From NCBI RefSeq assembly GCF_000210915.2, contig NC_016620.1, positions 2,790,001-2,854,000 of the forward strand: a DNA stretch of 64,000 nucleotides. The letters run 5' to 3'. This stretch comes from Halobacteriovorax marinus SJ (GTDB lineage: Bacteria; Bdellovibrionota; Bacteriovoracia; Bacteriovoracales; Bacteriovoracaceae). The position numbers and the translations under genes were made by a program. The notes below the pieces were generated by a model. That model was not told the DNA's origin and made no database searches. It saw only the letters and a program-made list of their open reading frames with translations. Shown in pieces: positions 35,887 to 44,907 of the stretch (positions are counted from its first letter, which is position 1; each line of letters begins with the position of its first letter).

Positions 35887-38800
35887 CTAAGATATCACTT
35901 CTTTATTTCGAAACTTTGCAATTAAATTCTTAACTTTATAAACCAAGTAATGAACTATTGGTACTAAGAAGTAAGTGAAGATAATTGATCCAATCATACC
36001 ACCGATGATTACTGCCCCCATTGCTGACTTGATTTTATCTAGAGCAAAGAGCTGCGGTAGAGTACCAGCGATAATAGCAATTGATGTCATAAGAATTGGC
36101 TTAAGCTTCTCTTTGGCTCCTAGCCAAATTGCTTCTCGAACTTCTATTCCTTCAGCTATTTTCTGTTGAGCATATTCAATCATTAAGATCGCATTATTAA
36201 CTGCTAGACCAACAACCATAACCATCGCCATCATAGATCCAATATTCACCGTTTGATCTGTATAGAACATCAGCGCGAATGATCCTAAGAATGAAGTTAG
36301 AATCGCTGATCCAATTGAGATTGGAAAAACAAAAGAATCTAAAACTGCAACAAGTAGCATATAAGTTAAGATAACTGCCAGCATAAAGGCCTTACCTAAC
36401 TCCTGTGATGATTCAGCTTGGTTTTCAGCATTTCCTGTATAGGCGTATTCTACAGATTCAGGAAGATCTAACTCTGAAAATTTCTTAGTGAGCTCACCCA
36501 TCACTGTACCTGTATTCGACTTTGCGAGATAACCATTGAGCTGAATGATACTCTTCTTATCCCTTCTCTTTAAAGGAGAAGTAGCCTCAGTAAATTCAAC
36601 CTTACCAAGTGAAGCGATTGGAATTAATCCATCTTTTCCATGAATAAGGAACGAATCAAAGTCTTCAACATTTTTCTTAAAATCATCTCCAAGAGTGATG
36701 TTGATATCATATTCCTCACCCTCTTCTTTATAAACAGAGTCATCATTACCATTAACGAGACCTCTAATCACTTGCCCAATTTGAACATTTGAAAGACCTT
36801 GCCTGATAATCTTTGAAGCATCTGGGTTAAACTGAACTTCCATTTTTGGAATTCTATAAGAGCTTTCAATAGAACCAAAGTAGCCACTATTGGCCATAAT
36901 CTCTTTCATTTTCTCAGAAGCTTTAGCCATTTCTTCAAAATTACGTCCAGTAACATCAATTGTAATATCCCCTTGACCACCTGAACCAGAGTCCCCCCCA
37001 GATAATGTGACTTCAGCTTCAGGAATTTTTGCTAAATCAATGAGAAGCTCGGCCATAAGAACGTCGTAACTCTTCTCTCTAGACTCAGCAGGAGTTAAGC
37101 TAACAGTTACTCTCGCCTTCTCCTCACCATCATATCCAATATCAGAGAGAGTACTTGTAACTTCAGGATATTCTTTTAGTAGTACATCAATCTTGGCAAC
37201 AACTTCACCAGTTTTCTCAACAGGTGTCCCATCAGGCATAACAACAGTCACTGTATACTCATCTCTATCCGACTTTGGAACAAATTCAGAACCGAGCTGT
37301 CCAGCAGGAACTACGATTGTGAAAAATACGGCTAATGAAAGAATTGTCGCTGTAATTGGCCAGTCCATCATTTTATCAAAGAACCATTTATATTGAGTTG
37401 TAATCCAAGCGATTACTCTATCAGTTATTTTAGCAATAAAAGGAAATGGTCCCTTTAACCTTGAAGGATCCTTTAAGAGTATTGAACAAAGCATTGGAGT
37501 AAGTGTCACAGATGCCATAATAGAGAAGATTGTTGCATAAACAACAGTCATACCAAATTGAACCATGAATTGACCTACAATACCTCCCATAAATGCAAGT
37601 GGCGTAAATACAACAAGGTTAGTCCCAGAAGAAGCAAAGATAGCAAGAAGAACTTCCTTAGTTCCATCAATTGAGGCAAGTTGTGGGTCTTTTCCCATTT
37701 GAAGGTGCTTATAAATACTTTCAATAATAATCAGAGCATTTGCAATTAGTGTCCCTAAACAAGTCCCAAAAGCAAGTAGAGTCATCATATTAATTGAAAA
37801 GTCAGACATATCCATAATAAAGAATGTCGAGATAATCGATGTTGGAATAACGACAGCTGCAATGATTGCACCTCTCCAATCACCTAAGAAAACCAAGAGA
37901 ATAATAATTGTAAGAACAACACCTAGAAGAATACTGTTAATTGTTCCAACTGTATTATCAACTGTAACCCTAGTTGTATCAACAGCAATCTCTAACTTCA
38001 TTCCCTCTGGTAACTCTTTTTTAATGACTTCTAAGTCACTTTTTAAAGTTCCAACGATTTTTACAGCGTCACCATCAGATAGTTTCTTAACAGCAATACC
38101 CACTGTGTCCTTTCCATTGAATCTTGCAATAGAGTCAACATCTTTATAACTATCACTTACAGTACCTACTGATGAAAGCTTTATAGTTCGTCCCTCTCTT
38201 GAGACAATTGAGAGATTTTTAATTTCTTCAACACTTTCAAATTCACCAACAAATCGAACACTTACTTTTGAGTCTTTTCTATTTATTGACCCACCTGGAA
38301 CATTTAAGTTCTTGCTCGAAACAGAATTGATAACGTCTTCAATCGAAAGATAATTTTGAATCATTAAATTATTATCTAACTCAACATTAATTTGTCTCTC
38401 TCGACCACCAAAGACATCGACAGTCGCAACACCATTAATCGCAGATAACCTTGTTTTTAGTTTTTTATCTGCATATTCAAAGAGTTCTGTAAGATTATGC
38501 TTATCACTCATTAAAGCGAGAGTTGCAATTGGTTTAATTAAAGGGTCAAATTTTGCAATAATTGGTCTATCGGCTCCACTTGGGAAGTCGTTCATTATTG
38601 CTTCAACTTTATCTTTAACCTCAATCGACTTAATATTAACATCTGCTTCGATTAAAAATTCAATTATAACAACACCGTAACTATCTCTCGCCTCAGAAGA
38701 TATCTTCTTAATTTGAGAAATCTCAGATACGGCATCTTCCACTCTTTTTAAAACCTGAGTTTCAATCTCTTCAGGAGAGGCTCCACCATAGGTTGTCTGT

Positions 38801-38934
38801 ATTGTGATAATTGGAAACTCAATTTTAGGAGTAGGTTCAATAATTAAATTCCCTATTGACACAAGTCCCATCACCATAAATATTGCAATAAAGATAATCG
38901 TCGTTGCGGGACGCTTTACAAATATTTCAATCAT
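35887..38934 (-). CDS. RND (HAE1-type) efflux permease with altered proton-relay residues
   Basis: A 1015-residue inner-membrane pump with the usual twelve helices and two large periplasmic loops (GSEFVPKSDRDEYTVTV type segments). It is typical in length and start (FVKRPATTIIFIAIFMVMG). In AcrB, Asp407/Asp408 in helix 4 and Lys940 in helix 10 carry protons. By motif alignment (GLLVDDAIVVVEN with GTLIANALIIIES; GLSAKNAILIVEF with GLAVNNAILMIEY) the same positions here are Ala398, Asn399 and Asn913. The drug or lipid substrate is unknown. Last gene of a MarR-TolC-adaptor-RND operon. Confidence 0.93.
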   Translation of the reverse strand: MIEIFVKRPATTIIFIAIFMVMGLVSIGNLIIEPTPKIEFPIITIQTTYGGASPEEIETQVLKRVEDAVSEISQIKKISSEARDSYGVVIIEFLIEADVNIKSIEVKDKVEAIMNDFPSGADRPIIAKFDPLIKPIATLALMSDKHNLTELFEYADKKLKTRLSAINGVATVDVFGGRERQINVELDNNLMIQNYLSIEDVINSVSSKNLNVPGGSINRKDSKVSVRFVGEFESVEEIKNLSIVSREGRTIKLSSVGTVSDSYKDVDSIARFNGKDTVGIAVKKLSDGDAVKIVGTLKSDLEVIKKELPEGMKLEIAVDTTRVTVDNTVGTINSILLGVVLTIIILLVFLGDWRGAIIAAVVIPTSIISTFFIMDMSDFSINMMTLLAFGTCLGTLIANALIIIESIYKHLQMGKDPQLASIDGTKEVLLAIFASSGTNLVVFTPLAFMGGIVGQFMVQFGMTVVYATIFSIMASVTLTPMLCSILLKDPSRLKGPFPFIAKITDRVIAWITTQYKWFFDKMMDWPITATILSLAVFFTIVVPAGQLGSEFVPKSDRDEYTVTVVMPDGTPVEKTGEVVAKIDVLLKEYPEVTSTLSDIGYDGEEKARVTVSLTPAESREKSYDVLMAELLIDLAKIPEAEVTLSGGDSGSGGQGDITIDVTGRNFEEMAKASEKMKEIMANSGYFGSIESSYRIPKMEVQFNPDASKIIRQGLSNVQIGQVIRGLVNGNDDSVYKEEGEEYDINITLGDDFKKNVEDFDSFLIHGKDGLIPIASLGKVEFTEATSPLKRRDKKSIIQLNGYLAKSNTGTVMGELTKKFSELDLPESVEYAYTGNAENQAESSQELGKAFMLAVILTYMLLVAVLDSFVFPISIGSAILTSFLGSFALMFYTDQTVNIGSMMAMVMVVGLAVNNAILMIEYAQQKIAEGIEVREAIWLGAKEKLKPILMTSIAIIAGTLPQLFALDKIKSAMGAVIIGGMIGSIIFTYFLVPIVHYLVYKVKNLIAKFRNKEVIS

Positions 38935-38937
38935 AAT

Positions 38938-39597
38938 TTACTCCACTCTCTTTACGACAAGTACTTTCTGTTGATCTTTTAAGTACCTTTGGTCACTAAT
39001 CACAATTTCATCACCGACCTTTACGCCCGAAGATATTGCGTAATAGTCGTCATTATTCCCACCTAGAGAAACAAACTTTTTAGAAATTTGATTATTCTTA
39101 ACAATATAAAGGTGTGGTTTACCACCTCTAGTAGATACAGCTTCTCTCTTAACAACTACTGATCGGTCCAAGTGTCCTATTTCCACTTGAACAACCACAG
39201 ATTTAGATGTCACAACATTCTTTGAAAAAGTGATTACAATTTCAAATAGCCCAGAAAGTTCATCAACTTGATTAGAGATGAAAGTAACCTTTCCATTGTA
39301 AATTGTATTATCCTTAGTAATTCTTGCAATTGCTCCAACACTAAGTTTAGAGGCAATCCTTGGTGCAACTAAAGACTTTACTCTTCTTCCAGTTGTTCTA
39401 AGCCCAGTCACAGCAATAGTATCTGAAAGTGATCTCTCAACTGCTTTCTCTGTGTAAACAGGTGTTCCACTCTCTTGCCAGTATCGATAGAGAGTCGGCA
39501 CATCTTTATTCTTAGCAATCTTCACCTGCTCACCTTTCCAGATGAGACTCCCAGCGTAGATGGCACCAATTATTAAAAGAAATAATATTCTCTTCAT
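38938..39597 (-). CDS. truncated-type RND membrane-fusion protein
   Basis: The periplasmic adaptor of the pump, only 219 residues where family members are about 350-400. An N-terminal membrane anchor is seen, then about 45 residues, a beta-barrel domain (VKSLVAPRIASKLSVG, FISNQVDELSGLFEIVITF) and a membrane-proximal domain (VVVKREAVSTRGGKPHLYIV). The lipoyl domain and the alpha-hairpin that reaches TolC are not visible. The frame is intact, so it looks like a naturally short protein rather than a decayed gene. It overlaps tolC by one base (TAATG). Confidence 0.85.
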   Translation of the reverse strand: MKRILFLLIIGAIYAGSLIWKGEQVKIAKNKDVPTLYRYWQESGTPVYTEKAVERSLSDTIAVTGLRTTGRRVKSLVAPRIASKLSVGAIARITKDNTIYNGKVTFISNQVDELSGLFEIVITFSKNVVTSKSVVVQVEIGHLDRSVVVKREAVSTRGGKPHLYIVKNNQISKKFVSLGGNNDDYYAISSGVKVGDEIVISDQRYLKDQQKVLVVKRVE

Positions 39598-40892
39598 TAC
39601 TCACCCCTCTTCGAGCTTTCAGTCTTAATTCTTTGAATATCAACCATAGTGTTTAAAAGCTCTAGCTTTGTACCTGCGTAGTTAATTTTATTATTTGTCA
39701 GAAGAAGTTCACTATCGTTTAGCTGAAGTTGAGAAACTCCACCTGTAGCGAAAGCACCTAGAGAAACTTTATAAGATGACAAAGCCAGCTCAATAGCACG
39801 TAACTCAGATTCTAACTTTCTCTCTAAACTTTCTTTTTGACGATAAAGCTTAAGTAACTTCACTCTTTGGTTTCTTGTTTCCATATCCAGTTGAAGCTTA
39901 GCGATTCTTGATTGTGTCTTCTTAATCTGGACAGCATCATTTAGTGATCCACCAAATGGCCATTCAAAAGTAAACATCACCCCAAAAGTTAAATCTTTTT
40001 GGTCTTTGATTTTGTCCCCAAGAAATCCATCTTTATAGTTAGATGGTGTGAAGTTTGCGAACGCACTAAGGGTTGGCATTCTATTTGATCTTTCATTATC
40101 AACTGCCAATTCGCTTAACTTTAAATTCTCAGTCAATATTTTAATATCTATATTATTCTCAACAGTACTTAGCCCATCGTCTTCACTTAATGAAACTTTT
40201 CTAAGCGAATTAACTTCAAGATTAAGTTCACTACTCTCTGGAATATTGATAAAGTTCATTAAATCAAATTTAGCAATATTAAGATTTTTTTCAGAATCTA
40301 TAAGTAAAGGCTTTCTACTTGCAACATCTGCCTGCATCTTCAAATTATCGTTACGACTTATTCTTCCGTAGGCAACTCTTTTCTCTAAAGTCTTCTTATT
40401 CTGATTTGCATTTTCAAATGACTCTTTTGAAACTCTTAGAATATCACTACTGAAAAGAACTCTATAATATAGTTTTCTTGCAGTATTTACGATATCAGCT
40501 TTAGTAGCTAGTGCTTGAGATTTACTTATCTTCTGACTAACTTTAGCAATATCAATTGCACTACTTATTTTTCCAAAAGTATAAATGGGCTGACTCACAC
40601 CAATAGTCGCTCTCTCATTCCAATCATAAGCATTAGGAGCAGCATTCCCTCTTCCAGAAGATTTTTGCACCTGCGCTTGTATTGATAGAGTAGGAAGAAG
40701 AGATGATGTTGCAGCATCAATTTTAGAGTTAGCAATTTCAATCTCTGCTTGTGAGATCCCCATGGCCTCATTTCTTTTCAAGGCCATCTCTATAACCTTT
40801 GCTTCATTTAAGTTCACAACTTGAGCAAAACTAAGTGGACTCAAAGCAAAACTCGTAATGCATATAAGAGATTTAAATTTATTTCTCATCAT
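39597..40892 (-). CDS. TolC-family outer-membrane efflux protein
   Basis: A 431-residue outer-membrane factor with a signal peptide (FALSPLSFAQ). Repeated long helices with the family pattern follow (IEMALKRNEAMGISQAE, LSLQA-like strand, IDIAKVSQKISKSQALAT, NQRVKLLKLYRQKESLERKLES). It forms the export channel of the pump. It starts within marR (14-base overlap) with GGGGGAG, so translation is coupled. Confidence 0.92.
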   Translation of the reverse strand: MMRNKFKSLICITSFALSPLSFAQVVNLNEAKVIEMALKRNEAMGISQAEIEIANSKIDAATSSLLPTLSIQAQVQKSSGRGNAAPNAYDWNERATIGVSQPIYTFGKISSAIDIAKVSQKISKSQALATKADIVNTARKLYYRVLFSSDILRVSKESFENANQNKKTLEKRVAYGRISRNDNLKMQADVASRKPLLIDSEKNLNIAKFDLMNFINIPESSELNLEVNSLRKVSLSEDDGLSTVENNIDIKILTENLKLSELAVDNERSNRMPTLSAFANFTPSNYKDGFLGDKIKDQKDLTFGVMFTFEWPFGGSLNDAVQIKKTQSRIAKLQLDMETRNQRVKLLKLYRQKESLERKLESELRAIELALSSYKVSLGAFATGGVSQLQLNDSELLLTNNKINYAGTKLELLNTMVDIQRIKTESSKRGE

Positions 40893-41346
40893 GTACTCCC
40901 CCTTTTTTCATACACGATTCAATATATTCTAATTGTTCTAGTAACTTCTCTTTCTCTTCCTTAGAGAATTTTTCAAGAATATCTTCTGTCATTCTGAAAT
41001 ACTTAGGAGATATTTCGTTTAAAACCACATGGGCCTTCTCTGTAAGAAGAAGAACTTTTGCTCTTGAATCTTCAGGATCGACTCCCCTTTGAATGTAATT
41101 TGATGATTCAAGTCTTGCGATTAGTCCTGAGATATTTGCTTTAGAAACACATAACTCCTCAGCTATCTCAGTTGCCTTCAAACTATTCCCATCAGCATAT
41201 TTAATAACAAAGAGAACATCTAATTGAGGCTTAGTCAGAGAGTACTTCTCTACTGAGCCGGTAATCATTTTTTCCAAAAATCTAATTGAGCGGGCCATAG
41301 CTCCAATAATGTTGATGTCTACGCCCTCGATTTTAATTTTACTCAT
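40879..41346 (-). CDS. MarR-family transcriptional regulator
   Basis: A 155-residue winged-helix repressor (KPQLDVLFVIKYADG, KATEIAEELCVSKANISGLIARLE, then GVDPEDSRAKVLLLTEKA with the wing). First gene of the efflux operon; it probably represses the operon through the repeats at 41358-41432 and is relieved by ligands of the pump. I use ATG 41346 (AAGG upstream) rather than the GTG two codons earlier. Confidence 0.93.
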   Translation of the reverse strand: MSKIKIEGVDINIIGAMARSIRFLEKMITGSVEKYSLTKPQLDVLFVIKYADGNSLKATEIAEELCVSKANISGLIARLESSNYIQRGVDPEDSRAKVLLLTEKAHVVLNEISPKYFRMTEDILEKFSKEEKEKLLEQLEYIESCMKKGGVHDEK

Positions 41347-41357
41347 AGTCACACCTT

Positions 41358-41432
41358 AGTTAACATATTAACTACATAGTTAACATATTTACTAATTTGA
41401 GACAATTTAATTTACATGTTAACTAAGTTAAC
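41358..41432. promoter_or_regulatory. MarR-type operator repeats
   Basis: AGTTAA-CATA-TTAACT (41358-41373) and AGTTAA-CATA-TTTACT (41378-41393) are two adjacent inverted repeats. GTTAAC occurs twice more (41418-41423 and 41427-41432), itself palindromic. They cover the promoter region just before marR, as expected for autoregulation. Confidence 0.8.
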
Positions 41433-41465
41433 AATTTAAAATTTCGTTAGATTTCAAGTAGTTAG

Positions 41466-42209
41466 CTAAAATAAATCTTCTAGACTCTCATATTGGTTTG
41501 ATTTGATCACTTTTTCATTGGCCTGCTCGAGTGCTGACTTAATCTCATTGGAGATACCTTTTCTTAAGTGAATCCAGTTTTTCTGCTCATTGAGCATGAA
41601 GGTATTAAAGCTCTTCTGAGCATCTAATTTATTTTCAGAAATAAAGTACTTAAATGCCGCAGATGATATGACCACAATATCAACTCTATTTAGTAAGAGC
41701 ATCTGTAATGCTTTACTATAGTCTTGCATAAAAACTGTTCCAGGCTTCTCTAGTGCATCAAACCCAGGTGAATACTTCGCACCTCTAATAAATGCAATTT
41801 TTCTAGAACCTATATCGGATAGTTTCTTTATCTGAATATCTTTAAGCGAAACAAGATAATTTATATTTCCAAGAGTTGGAGTAAGCTGGTCAAAGTCTTT
41901 CTTATATTTAGAGGATGGATAGAAAATCGCCATATCCATTTCTCCGTCCTTTAAGAGCTTAATCGCTCTCGCATACGGAACTAAAGTATAAGTGAATTCA
42001 AGATTAGATTCTTTTTCAATCTTCTTACAGAGATTATAAACGAGCCCATCCAATTTCCCATTCTCATTAATATAACTAAATGGAGCGACATCAAATAAAG
42101 CTACGCGTACCTTGCTATGGGCTTCGAATGATATCAAAGAAAAGAGTAAGATTAGTATGGCCTTCAATTTAATTCCCGAGAAAACTTTATTTAAGACTAT
42201 CACAGGCAT
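41466..42209 (-). CDS. periplasmic solute-binding-like protein (family 3)
   Basis: A 247-residue secreted binding-protein fold with a signal-like N-terminus (ILILLFSLISFEAHS), then VRVALFDVAPFSYINENGKLDGLVYNLCKKIE and DMAIFYPSS. The second half has a short lobe ending QANEKVIKSNQ. No permease is adjacent. ATG 42209 lacks a ribosome site; a TTG just before LKAILI is an alternative. It is the second such protein in the window (see 34426). Confidence 0.8.
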   Translation of the reverse strand: MPVIVLNKVFSGIKLKAILILLFSLISFEAHSKVRVALFDVAPFSYINENGKLDGLVYNLCKKIEKESNLEFTYTLVPYARAIKLLKDGEMDMAIFYPSSKYKKDFDQLTPTLGNINYLVSLKDIQIKKLSDIGSRKIAFIRGAKYSPGFDALEKPGTVFMQDYSKALQMLLLNRVDIVVISSAAFKYFISENKLDAQKSFNTFMLNEQKNWIHLRKGISNEIKSALEQANEKVIKSNQYESLEDLF

Positions 42210-42219
42210 GTGCTATTTA

Positions 42220-43404
42220 CTACATGCATAATTTCTTCTCATAAGACCTAAGTCCAAAGAAGTAAAATGAGAAAGTAAGGGCATTAAAAGTAAATAATGT
42301 TAGTACCATAGGCCATGCTGTTCCATTGGCAAAAATAGTCACTAACACAGACCCTAAAGAAGATATGCTAAATTGAATACTCCCCATCATCGCGGAAGCA
42401 ACCGCCGCTCTTTCGTGCTGAAACTCCAGAGCCTTCGCAGTAATATTTGGAATAATAAAACCAATTGAAGCAATTGAGCAAAATAGTGGGATTAAAAAGT
42501 AAATAAGATCAAGATGTAAACCAATTGAGATTAACGTACAAGCAGCAGCGACAATCGCAAAAAATATAGCTTTCTCTAAAATTGAATCAATTGAATAATG
42601 ATTTAATAATCTAGCATTTATTTGAGAACAAATAATAAAGCCAAGTGCATTTGAGCCAAAGATGATTGGATATGCAGTTGCCGACACTTTAAAAATATTT
42701 AAAAATATAAATGCACTACCAGCAATATAAGAAAACATCCCCGCAGTTATTGTTCCACAAACAAAGCTCGCCATAAGGAACTGTCTATCTCTTAACAACT
42801 CATAGTAATTTACAAATCCTTTTTTAATTGGAACAACGACTTTAAGAGACTCTGGGATTTTAACTATTGAGCCCAATAGAGTCACTGCACCAAATACTGC
42901 TAAGAAAATAAATAACATTCTCCAAGTCGAAAAGAGCAATATCTGTGTTCCAAGTAAAGGTGCGATGATAGGTGCGACACCCATAACGAGAATAATTAAA
43001 GAGAATACTTTTGCTGCATCTCTTGGTTCATAAAGGTCTCTAATAATGGCCCTAGTGATAACCATTCCAACACAAGACCCAAGAGCTTGGATAAAGCGTA
43101 AAATAACGAGAGCTTCTAGAGATTTAACCATTGAAATGAAAATAGAGGTAATTATAAAAATGGTGATACCAATTAGGAGTGGTTTCTTTCTCCCAAACCT
43201 GTCAGATATTGGTCCATAAATTAATTGTCCAATTGAGAGTCCTGCCAAGAAAGATGTTAGAGAGTACTGTATATCTTCAGTTGGGACGAGTAGATCTTTA
43301 CCTATTTCAACAAAGGCCGGCAGATAGAGATCAATAGTCATGGGTCCAAAGGCAGCCAATGCACCTAGTATAAGCAAAAGTGATTTTTCAATTGTTCTAG
43401 ACAT
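42220..43404 (-). CDS. Bcr/CflA-type MFS drug exporter
   Basis: A 394-residue major-facilitator protein with about twelve helices. The family signature is MTIDLYLPAFVEIGKDL near the N-terminus, then GQLIYGPISDRFGRKKPLL (loop 2-3 motif A) and IIAPLLGTQI. It likely exports small drugs or dipeptides using proton motive force. It has AGGAG 12 bases before the ATG. Transcribed alone or with the binding protein below it. Confidence 0.93.
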   Translation of the reverse strand: MSRTIEKSLLLILGALAAFGPMTIDLYLPAFVEIGKDLLVPTEDIQYSLTSFLAGLSIGQLIYGPISDRFGRKKPLLIGITIFIITSIFISMVKSLEALVILRFIQALGSCVGMVITRAIIRDLYEPRDAAKVFSLIILVMGVAPIIAPLLGTQILLFSTWRMLFIFLAVFGAVTLLGSIVKIPESLKVVVPIKKGFVNYYELLRDRQFLMASFVCGTITAGMFSYIAGSAFIFLNIFKVSATAYPIIFGSNALGFIICSQINARLLNHYSIDSILEKAIFFAIVAAACTLISIGLHLDLIYFLIPLFCSIASIGFIIPNITAKALEFQHERAAVASAMMGSIQFSISSLGSVLVTIFANGTAWPMVLTLFTFNALTFSFYFFGLRSYEKKLCM

Positions 43405-43470
43405 ATTGCAAGACTACTCCTATAAGCCGGGCAATACTAGGTAAATAAAGTTAAATTTTGATGATAAAAA

Positions 43471-43953
43471 TTAGACTTTCTTAAACAGTTTCTTAGCATC
43501 CTTTCTTCTGACATAGAGAACTTTGTTTACAGACGCTACGACTTTATTTTCACTATCAATTATTTCGACCGTGTACTCAGGCTCATAACTGAAATTATTA
43601 AGGCAAGCTTTCCTAATAGATTCTATTTCTTCTAAAGAAACATAGAACTTCGCGCGAACCTCTCCCTTAGCTGGTCGCAGATAATTTATAGAAGCACTTT
43701 TATCCCATACTATATGCTCATCTTTTAAATGATGAAGTAAAATAAACATCAGAAAGGGATCGCACATTGAGTAAAGAGAGCCTCCAAAGTGGCTCCCTAC
43801 ATAATTTGTATTGTAGAATCTCTGCTTCATTCTTGTCTCAACTTCAGTGAAGTCTTCACTTATACTCTTGACGTAAACTCCTGCTCCTAAATAAGGTGGC
43901 CAAAACTTTATTAATTTTAATATCTTACGTGGTTCAATAAAATTAATCAGCAT
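43471..43953 (-). CDS. DUF4442 hotdog-fold protein
   Basis: A 160-residue hotdog protein of the DUF4442 group (YNTNYVGSHFGGSLYSMCDPFLMFILLHH, INYLRPAKGEVRAKF, YTVEIIDSENKVVASVNKVLYVRRK). Related proteins are thioesterases; the substrate is unknown. Start codon near 43953 is ATG. It is divergent from the 44011 gene. Confidence 0.82.
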   Translation of the reverse strand: MLINFIEPRKILKLIKFWPPYLGAGVYVKSISEDFTEVETRMKQRFYNTNYVGSHFGGSLYSMCDPFLMFILLHHLKDEHIVWDKSASINYLRPAKGEVRAKFYVSLEEIESIRKACLNNFSYEPEYTVEIIDSENKVVASVNKVLYVRRKDAKKLFKKV

Positions 43954-43975
43954 TCCTTTCTACCCTTATTTAATA

Positions 43976-44004
43976 TTCCAATTCCACAATAAACTTACTA
44001 TAAT
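43976..44004 (+). promoter_or_regulatory. promoter of the 44011 gene
   Basis: A TTCCAA hexamer (43976-43981), a 17-base spacer, TATAAT (43999-44004), six bases and ATG 44011. There is no ribosome site, so a leaderless message is predicted. The -35 is weak. Confidence 0.6.
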
Positions 44005-44010
44005 TCGTGC

Positions 44011-44907
44011 ATGAAATTTATAATCGCTTTCTTATTTATTATACATGCAAATGCATTTGAACATCTAAGTATACACCCTTATCTAAAAAAAGGGCAAAGT
44101 GCTCTCATTCTCTCAACAGGAACTTGGGAAGACGAGAAAACTTATGAGAAAGACAGTGACATTATAGATATGAGTGAACAGAAGGGTTATGTTCAGACTC
44201 TTAACTATAAAAAAGCTTTCAGCAACCAGTTTACTTTTGCTATTGAATTACAATTATTAGTTGATGGAACTTACTCAGAAAACTATTCAGGCAGTCTTTC
44301 ACATATCCCAGATAAGAAGCAAAGTAGCCATGGCCCAAGAGAGCCACTTTTTAAAGGTTACTACTGGCTAGACTATCCTGGTAAAGAATTTAAGCACGCT
44401 TTTCTCTTTTCGCTGAGACCAAAAATTATCGAACCTAAAGCACATGAGTTCTTTACTGGTAGAAATGAACTCTCATTTAGTTACCTTTATAGATACCAAC
44501 GAAGTAACTTTGAAGTAGCAGGAGATATTTATTCTACTATCTTTGGAAAGAAAGAAGTGAGACTAGACTCTGGTGCTGAAGATACAATTGAAGCTTTCAC
44601 AGAAGTTGGTCTCAGATTTAACCCTGGATTAATTTTTGAGAGATTCTCTATTCACGTACTCTCTGCCTACTCTTCAATGACTGATTACAACACTAAGAAT
44701 AGCTACTTTAGTCGCTATAGTGACAAGGGTTATGCTGTAGAGATTGGCCTAAAAATCAATTTTAAAATTTCAAACTCTCAAGGAATCTCATGGTTCTATT
44801 TAAATAGAGAATCATACTTCAACTCAATTGAAGAGGACCTCTCTAGGGCCATAGAATATGAAATAGACAGTGATGAACACAGATTAAGCTGGTGGTTAAT
44901 ATTTTGA
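44011..44907 (+). CDS. hypothetical outer-membrane-type protein
   Basis: A 298-residue exported protein with a short signal peptide (KFIIAFLFIIHANA). The rest is a series of amphipathic strands (FTFAIELQLLVDGTY, AFLFSLRPKII, LSFSYLYRYQRS, GLRFNPGLIFERFSIHVLSAYS) ending in Trp-rich strand RLSWWLIF, as in outer-membrane barrels. The C-terminal Phe fits this. It overlaps the PAP2 gene by 16 bases, so they form an operon. Confidence 0.7.
   Translation: MKFIIAFLFIIHANAFEHLSIHPYLKKGQSALILSTGTWEDEKTYEKDSDIIDMSEQKGYVQTLNYKKAFSNQFTFAIELQLLVDGTYSENYSGSLSHIPDKKQSSHGPREPLFKGYYWLDYPGKEFKHAFLFSLRPKIIEPKAHEFFTGRNELSFSYLYRYQRSNFEVAGDIYSTIFGKKEVRLDSGAEDTIEAFTEVGLRFNPGLIFERFSIHVLSAYSSMTDYNTKNSYFSRYSDKGYAVEIGLKINFKISNSQGISWFYLNRESYFNSIEEDLSRAIEYEIDSDEHRLSWWLIF

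Noticed and set aside
38938-39597. Adaptor gene as a pseudogene of a full-length fusion protein
   Set aside because: The frame is intact, coupled at both ends, and no remnant of the missing domains is seen in other frames nearby; a naturally short protein fits better.
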